NCBI GenBank assembly: GCA_030248215.1
Contig: JASANG010001319.1
Span: 1-64,000, forward strand
Length of the DNA stretch: 64,000 nt
Origin: Enoplolaimus lenunculus
Taxonomy: Eukaryota > Nematoda > Enoplea > Enoplida > Thoracostomopsidae
Direction: 5' to 3'
The position numbers and the translations under genes were made by a program. The notes beneath the pieces were generated by a model that was not told the DNA's origin, ran no database searches, and was given only the letters and a program-made list of their open reading frames with translations. Positions 59,901 through 64,000 of this stretch are shown here, in pieces (position 1 is the stretch's first letter; each line of letters begins with the position of its first letter).

Positions 59901-60386
59901 ACAATCGGTGTCTATATCAGTTCTAAACTCAATGGATGTTATCATAGAAGCATGAATAACTTGCATTCTGAGAGAGATATATTGATTTAGCACATATATA
60001 CCAGGGTGCAACCGGAATTCCGGTTCCGCTAAATTGTAATTCCGGTTGCACCCTGATATATACTTATTGCATAAGTATATATAATAGAACTCGCATATAA
60101 AATATCCGCATGGGCTCGGAAAATTTACAATTCGATTCCATATGAATTTCCGGTTCCCGTTCCGATTGCGGTATAATTAAGTTTTGCTTTACACCTTGCA
60201 TAAATATATCCACTTACCCGCTCGATATAACTTCATCCAAGTGCTCACGATTTTACTATGATGCTCACGGTGATGTAAACACCATAACGAAACCGTTTGA
60301 ATACTTTCTTGCGTCGGTTGCAAACTTTTCAGTCGTTTCTCAAAATTCGCTTCACTAAACGTCATAATGGGACGCGGCACGCTCAC
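49318..60386 (-). CDS. RPRD2: RPRD2-like protein: CID and RPRD-domain transcription regulator (12 exons)
   Basis: Family members bind the phosphorylated C-terminal repeat of RNA polymerase II through the CID and dimerise through a coiled coil, acting in the nucleus in transcription control and CTD dephosphorylation. Exons on the minus strand: 60,386-60,218; 57,761-57,632; 57,298-57,198; 56,426-56,359; 55,854-55,731; 55,392-55,217; 54,662-54,464; 54,133-54,053; 53,002-52,914; 52,841-52,815; 52,431-52,020; 50,909-49,318. All junctions are GT-AG and phases agree, giving 1,055 residues. RPRD2 is preferred to RPRD1A/B because of the long Ser/Pro/Gln-rich tail and a DAPSPTPGEDPF block after the coiled coil. 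Start choice between Met 60,386 and Met 60,365 is open. Small exons were called by eye and could be off. Confidence 0.88.
52020..54133 (-). CDS. RPRD2: RPRD2-like exons 8-11: low-complexity middle
   Basis: Exon 8 (81 bp) has an acidic patch EAMEIEDDDGATA. Exon 9 (89 bp) reads VNIMLNQSFLNSNMMNSPAG. Exon 10 is a 27-bp microexon GVRYAADDE between TTATTGCTCAG and GTATAT. Exon 11 (412 bp) is Ala/Thr/Ser-rich with a predicted helix around AAFELIGKSKNGLDLIQAVS. Phases are consistent throughout. Exon 10 preserves frame whether included or skipped (27 bp, phase 0 both sides), so it may be alternative or spurious. A TIR element (53,691-53,910) sits in the intron between exons 8 and 9. Confidence 0.75.
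53691..53910. mobile_element. TIR element in an RPRD2-like intron
   Basis: Inverted ends GCCCGTATTCTCAAATGTGT and, reversed, GGCCCATATTCTCAAATGCA, with pairing continuing for about 50 bp (CACCAGTTGGTGATAGG against CATCAGTTTGCGATAGG). A related copy is at 61,745-61,960, and isolated ends occur near 3,446, 31,250, 36,600 and 49,255. Confidence 0.72.
54464..56426 (-). CDS. RPRD2: RPRD2-like exons 4-7: linker and RPRD coiled-coil domain
   Basis: Exon 4 encodes a basic linker (PQKKPVEKPSREITEKTLEN). Exon 5 gives TETLISELERFQSLERSIER, exon 6 gives VEDTLKKLHEFVLELERHLQ and LLLLEQSELFYDTQLAEATI, and exon 7 starts AYRMFGERITQVKQNLDTIK. Together they form the dimerising coiled coil of RPRD proteins, ending in the conserved AY-x-F-x2-R(V/I) segment. 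The rest of exon 7 is low complexity with DAPSPTPGEDPFADG. The exon 7 donor is the weaker AAAA before GTTAGT, chosen because it keeps the frame. Confidence 0.88.
56635..56978. mobile_element. hAT-type MITE in RPRD2-like intron 3
   Basis: 344 bp, starting CAGGGTGCAACCGGAATT and ending AATTCCAGATGCACCCTG. Flanks GCATATGG and GCATAGGG match at 7 of 8 positions. It lies between exons 3 and 4. Confidence 0.88.
57198..60386 (-). CDS. RPRD2: RPRD2-like exons 1-3: CID domain (residues 1-133)
   Basis: Exon 1 reads SVQ-like FEKRLKSLQPTQESIQTVSL, then WCLHHREHHSKIVSTWMK, the first CID helices. Exon 2 continues RSKQRLTMFYLANDIVQMAK, then KKKKFDALRKAFVPSL: the central FYLANDI(V/I)Q helix of the family. 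Exon 3 gives NDSIKHNIERTLGIWKQR then TIFEPEYYEQLW, the last CID helices. The joins are phase 1 (exon 1/2), phase 2 (exon 2/3) and phase 1 (exon 3/4). Exon 3's donor is AA before GTACGT. Intron 1 is 2.46 kb and carries a repeat-bearing TIR element and a 54-bp hAT MITE. Confidence 0.92.
57788..59048. mobile_element. TIR element with internal ~155-180-bp tandem repeats, in RPRD2-like intron 1
   Basis: Ends TTGAGCGAAG (57,788) and CTTCGCTCAA (59,039) are inverted, extended slightly by flanking ATTA/TAAA. A second hairpin AACTCCGAGCGAAGCTCGGA follows the left end. The interior has six or seven units starting near 58,099, 58,274, 58,431, 58,585, 58,768 and 58,922, each with TTTTTGGGTGCGAGGAATC, then TTGTTTACAAACCTCCAAAA, then GTTAGCTAATAGCTAATTTG. 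No transposase. It ends 26 bp upstream of exon 2 on the transcribed strand. Confidence 0.8.
59049..60217. other. Remainder of RPRD2-like intron 1
   Basis: AT-rich, including a low-complexity A/T stretch at about 59,190-59,300. It holds the 54-bp hAT MITE at 60,002-60,055. Two nearby patches (about 59,740-59,815 and 60,110-60,180: TTCCGGTTCCCGTTCC and similar) look like decayed CCGG-type MITE sequence. No other gene was recognised. Confidence 0.6.
60002..60055. mobile_element. Minimal 54-bp hAT-type MITE with perfect 8-bp target duplication
   Basis: CAGGGTGCAACCGGAATT at one end and AATTCCGGTTGCACCCTG at the other, with only 18 bp between. ATATATAC occurs on both sides (59,994-60,001 and 60,056-60,063). 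The flank is AT-repetitive, which weakens the duplication slightly, but all 8 bases match and abut both ends. Confidence 0.88.
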
Positions 60387-60909
60387 TGATCTTTAGATTC
60401 AAAAGTAAAACCCGTCCAGCACTTTTACAGCTGGGCTACGGCTGTCGGAAAGACGATTGTGAATTAAGCGGTCTGGTTGCTCGTAAGTGCAAAATTCAGC
60501 GTTCAATTCGTTGCACGGAGTTTGATACGTCAACGCGATGGTTTGAATGTGTATTATAATTTCGTGCTGCGCAGTTACAGTAGAACAGTTTAGCTTAACA
60601 ACAATACAGCAGAAACTTTAAAACAATGTGGCGCTGATTAGAATGCAATCGGAATTCCGATTCAAATACAGTTCTGGTTTTCATTCAAATTGCAGTTTTG
60701 GTTCCGATTTCACTGCACATATATTCGGAATCGAAACCTTTATTTTTTTCTCGTCTGTATTATTTCCAATTATGTGTGAAAATTAACAGTATAAATATGT
60801 GAGACATGCTTGTTCGAGTGCATATGCAATAAATACAATGCACATTGTGTTGTATGCTAGCCGGAAGCATACGCTAGAGATATAGTCGACGATAGAAACA
60901 GTTGCAGAG

Positions 60910-60989
60910 GCGGGCTGCGTGTCGCAGTGGTAGAGTGTTATCTTAAAGATCCGTAGGCTGAGTGTTCGATCCGTGTTCTGGAGGCCCGC
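60910..60989 (+). tRNA. tRNA-like sequence, copy 1 (SINE head or pseudogene)
   Basis: 80 nt with a possible acceptor stem GCGGGC/GCCCGC, an A-box-like TCGCAGTGGTAGAGTG and a B-box-like GTGTTCGATCCGTG. The expected anticodon loop is disturbed (ATCTTAAAGAT). No CCA is encoded, as expected in animals. Two close copies with a shared tail favour a SINE or pseudogene over a working tRNA. Confidence 0.5.
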
Positions 60990-61200
60990 TTTTCCAGCTG
61001 CTTAGTTGAAATGTCTGAAGTCCCGGTTCCTACCTAGACTGACATGGGGGCTACGCCGAGAGCGCAATGGTAAATTGCCGCGCTATGAACACGGCATCTA
61101 GTCGAAAATAAGATGGATGGTCAAGGGATGTAAGCATGTGAGACACGCTTGTCCTAATACATATGCAATGCAATGCACATTGTGTTGTATGCTAGGAGAG

Positions 61201-61280
61201 ACGGGCTGCGTGGCGCCGAGGTAGAGTGTTCGCTTAAGAATCCGTAGGCTGAGATTTCGATCCCTGTGCTGGAGGCCCGT
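61201..61280 (+). tRNA. tRNA-like sequence, copy 2 (SINE head or pseudogene)
   Basis: 80 nt with acceptor stem ACGGGC/GCCCGT, where the first pair is A-T instead of the G-C of copy 1. B-box-like ATTTCGATCCCTG. The anticodon loop reads CTTAAGA, which would give TAA (leucine) if the fold is right. Confidence 0.5.
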
Positions 61281-61744
61281 TTTTCCAGCTGCTTGGGAGA
61301 AAGGTCTAAAGTCCCGGTTCCCACCTAGACTGACAAACACAGCCCCTTGTAAAAATTTGGCCACCTAGAATATCATTAAAAACCCTTGAATGCCCCTTCT
61401 GAAACATTTCTGAACGCTTTAAAATCAATCATAAAATAAGACTCGTGTGCAAAAAGTGTAATACAAAAATTTGTGAATACGATTCCGCTACAAATTTCCT
61501 GCTCTGAATCTGGTGTAATTCGGTCCACTTTCGCAACCTGGCACTAAGAAATGCGAACTTAAGAGATCTTGGGATATCGGCGCAATTTGTAACCTAATTA
61601 AATAATTTAGCCACCACATATGATCGATCGAAACCAATATCAAATACTGAAAATAGTTGCAACTGCAACTAGCTATGTAACAAAAAAGGAAAGGTGATGT
61701 GGTTTTATAATTTTATGAGCACCCCGCTATCAAACTCTATACTG

Positions 61745-61960
61745 GGCCCGTGTTCTCAAACGTGTGCAACACCTATCAGCAATTGGTGACAGATTTTGCA
61801 ACTTTGAAACCAGTGAAAGCCGAAGTTCGAAATACATTACATTTTTCGCATATTATTTGCTCCACTTCTGTGTATTAAATTTTGAGTTCAACAACTGCAA
61901 TAGTTAGTGAGCTTGAAAACCTATTACTAACTGATGATAGTTACTATAAACATTTGAGGT
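61745..61960. mobile_element. TIR element related to 53,691-53,910
   Basis: Left end GCCCGTGTTCTCAAACGTGT, CAGCAATTGGTGACAG. Right half GAAAACCTATTACTAACTGA then ATAAACATTTGAGGTCA. The interior TTTGAAACCAGTGAAAGCCG is shared with about 36,655-36,675. Confidence 0.6.
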
Positions 61961-62426
61961 CAAAAACATGCTTCTGATCGCTGCGTGATGCACTTAATGA
62001 TATTCTTGATTATGATTTCGTGAAGCCGATTTCGAAAATTTTCACCATAAAACTGTGTTTTTTGTTTTGAAAATAACCAGCAAAAACCATAAAAAACTGA
62101 AAACAGTATAAAAAATATTTACAAAAAAGCAGCCTCGGTTGAGGGGAAAGACTAGATATGATCACATAACACACGTACCTTATAAAAAAAAATGTAAAAG
62201 GTCAACTTTTAGCAAAATTTTCAACGTAATAGATTAAACAACATCACTCGGAAAGAAATTCCAAAACGATATAAGTAAAAAAGACTTGACCTGATTTGTT
62301 TTACATCGACGACTAACCAACTTAAATGGATGTTCTCTAAGTCCTTAGAAGTAAATTGAATCGTTCAAGGTTTAGGGCGTTGCATTTACTGTCTTCTTTA
62401 ATTACGAGTTGTTACATTGTGTCAAC

Positions 62427-62796
62427 CAGGATACAACCGGAGGTTAGCCTCCGGGTCCGGCTCCAGTAGAAAATCGGCCTCCGGCTCCGGTAGAATTTTT
62501 GCCAGAGGTTCCGGCAATTTCGGTAGTAAAATATTGCATATAAATTTCCTAAATTTATCTGTTTAGCGCGTTTCGATTGGCTTTTATCACAATTAATTGC
62601 CGAAATTTGGCAGAAAGTTCGTGAAAGCAAGCAACTTAACAACACGTTGCAAATATTGGCAAAAATTAACTAATTAACCATCATTTTTACTGCTTAATTT
62701 CGCCTTACCTCCGGCTGCGGCTCCGGCAAGTTTCGTTGACCTCCGGCTCCGGCTCCGCCTTCGGCTCCGGTAATTTTCATCTCCGGTTGCACCCTG
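62427..62796. mobile_element. hAT-type MITE rich in CTCCGG repeats
   Basis: 370 bp, starting CAGGATACAACCGGAGG and ending CTCCGGTTGCACCCTG. Flanks GTGTCAAC and GCGTCCAC match at 6 of 8 positions. Subterminal GGCTCCGG motifs are repeated. It is the uninterrupted relative of the LINE-split element at 42,022-46,624. Confidence 0.83.
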
Positions 62797-63237
62797 GCGT
62801 CCACACAACAGATTATCGATCGTCCTGCTTAAAATGAACAAAAAACTCTGTAGCGCTGCAATAAGCAACTAACTAATCTTAGTAGACGGTGATAGAACAT
62901 TTTTGAAAATGGCAAAAAAATGTTTTTTAACATAGAATTCGTTTAAAAAATATTGAAAAAAGTTTTAAGCCAGGGGACGGGCGAAGATATCAGTATGGAA
63001 AGCCTCTCTCGCCCCCTGTATTTGCAGCGTTGTGATAAAACATCAACAAACTGGTGGTAAATTGAATAAAGTTCCCTGATTTTATTAAAAGGGTCTGCAG
63101 GTTTCTGGCGTCGCTTACAGACTTTTTTAATGTATTGTAATTTAATGTATTAAATATTAAGTGTATCTTATTATACCTCCTATAATTGTACGGTGTAAAT
63201 AATATGGCTGAATAAATCGAAAATATATCAAGATTGT

Positions 63238-63407
63238 GGTCCACAAGGCCGGCACAGTAATATAAGGCTACTTCGAAACCTAAGCCTAAGCGTATATATG
63301 ACCTATTCCTAAGTTTAAGCCTGAGCAAAAAAAGTTTAGTCTAAAGCTTAAACCGACTCTATTACAGCCCCGCACGAAAACAATCCGGCCCTGTTCTATA
63401 CATGGGA
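63238..63407. mobile_element. TTAGGC-containing MITE (decayed)
   Basis: Contains GGCACAGTAATATAAGGC, CCTAAGCCTAAGCG, TTTAGTCTAAAGCTTAAACC and CAATCCGGCCCTGTTC, in the order seen in the other copies. Confidence 0.7.
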
Positions 63408-64000
63408 CAACATTGTTAACGTCTTTAAATTTAAGCAACTTTTTTTAACGGACTGGAATATAGCGATTCCTCAAATATGGACGGAAAAAACTTAAATACG
63501 GGGTTCCAAAAAAAGCTTGCAATTTACAATGTTTTACACCGGTTGCGTAGAGATGTTGTTTGTCATAAACCGTAGAAAATTTCAATGTGTTTTTTTGTTT
63601 TATAAACGATTTTGTATGGGTTGCGGTTCGTATACTCCTGTTTGGGTTTCGAAGGCACCGCGGATAATGGCTGGCTTGAGGAGAGATGATTTAAAGTTTG
63701 ATTTTAATAATTGAAGCCGTGATTTTACTACTTTCCTACTGCACACAAAAAAGTATTGCTGGATTTATTCAGAAAAGCATTTTCTGTGGCAAATTTGACA
63801 AGTTTGTCTGAGATTTATGGAAAAAGTTTAATATTTTCAGACTTTATTTCAAAACTTTTCTGAAATCTTTTTTCTGATATATAACAGAAATACTTTTCAA
63901 GTACACCTTGCTAATTATATTTCTTAAATGTAAGAAATTTTTTCTTAAATATCAAAAATATTATTTGGAGTGTGGGATGTTTTTATACGCTAAGACTGCG

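Larger units (their letters stand above)
60797..61345 (+). repeat. Tandem duplication carrying two tRNA-like units
   Basis: A unit of about 290 bp occurs twice (from about 60,797 and about 61,135). It starts with TGAGACA(T/C)GCTTGT, then CACATTGTGTTGTATGCTAG, then the tRNA-like part, then TTTTCCAGCTGCTT and AAGTCCCGGTTCC(T/C)ACCTAG. Copies differ at scattered positions. Confidence 0.75.
60387..64000. other. Upstream of the RPRD2-like gene: no recognised gene
   Basis: Presumed promoter and 5' UTR of the minus-strand gene just above 60,386, with no clear core motif. Beyond it lie a tandem pair of tRNA-like units, a TIR element (61,745-61,960), a hAT MITE (62,427-62,796), a TTAGGC MITE (63,238-63,407) and a repeat at about 63,745-63,975 shared in part with 46,855-46,935. 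Short ORFs look random. Confidence 0.6.

Noticed and set aside
61049-61105. Third tRNA-like sequence (GGGGCTACGCCGAGAGCGCA)
   Set aside because: It has an A-box-like stretch but no B-box and no convincing stems.

Overview
This is a 64-kb window of AT-rich metazoan nuclear DNA with GT-AG introns, an APE-RT LINE and many small DNA transposons. Two host genes can be reconstructed, and neither is a single open frame. One encodes a tachykinin-related neuropeptide precursor whose peptides end in FxGxR-amide. That is the protostome form of the family, so the animal is most likely a protostome (arthropod, annelid, mollusc or other worm). The phylum cannot be fixed from this sequence.

Layout. Bases 1-35,215 hold no credible gene. 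They are a nested set of inverted repeats built from one roughly 7.7-kb segment and from arrays of a 16/32-bp tandem repeat. The core is a palindrome of about 22.5 kb (left arm 12,714-23,360, spacer 23,361-24,006, right arm 24,007-35,215). To its left lies a chimeric inverted unit (8,807-12,713) and a diverged copy of the segment (1-8,806) whose array is itself folded back at about 1,321. The segments carry tRNA-related SINE-like pieces, about 200-bp foldback MITEs rich in TGAGTCA/TGACTCA, and MITEs containing (TTAGGC)n. One PIF/Harbinger-like insertion is present in only one arm. The organisation recalls Foldback-type transposons but is much larger, and no transposase is visible.

Bases 35,216-42,021 hold more MITEs and the neuropeptide gene on the + strand: a signal-peptide exon at 37,928-38,032 and a peptide exon at 39,947-40,248, with matching splice phase. 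Its intron contains at least three transposon insertions. At 42,022-46,624 a Tx1/L1-type LINE with an intact 1,178-residue ORF2 (- strand) sits inside a hAT-type MITE, flanked by a 16-bp target duplication.

Bases 49,318-60,386 hold an RPRD2-like gene on the - strand. I assembled twelve exons with consistent splice phases into a 1,055-residue model: CID domain, coiled-coil RPRD (CREPT-type) domain, and a long Ser/Pro/Gln-rich tail. Its introns carry hAT MITEs (one only 54 bp long), another TIR element, and a 1.26-kb TIR element with internal repeats ending close to the exon 2 acceptor. The remainder, to 64,000, holds a tandem pair of tRNA-like units, further MITEs and no recognisable gene.

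The two genes have unrelated jobs: neuropeptide signalling, and RNA polymerase II CTD-linked transcription control. What links the window is successive waves of mobile elements whose nesting gives a relative order of insertion.
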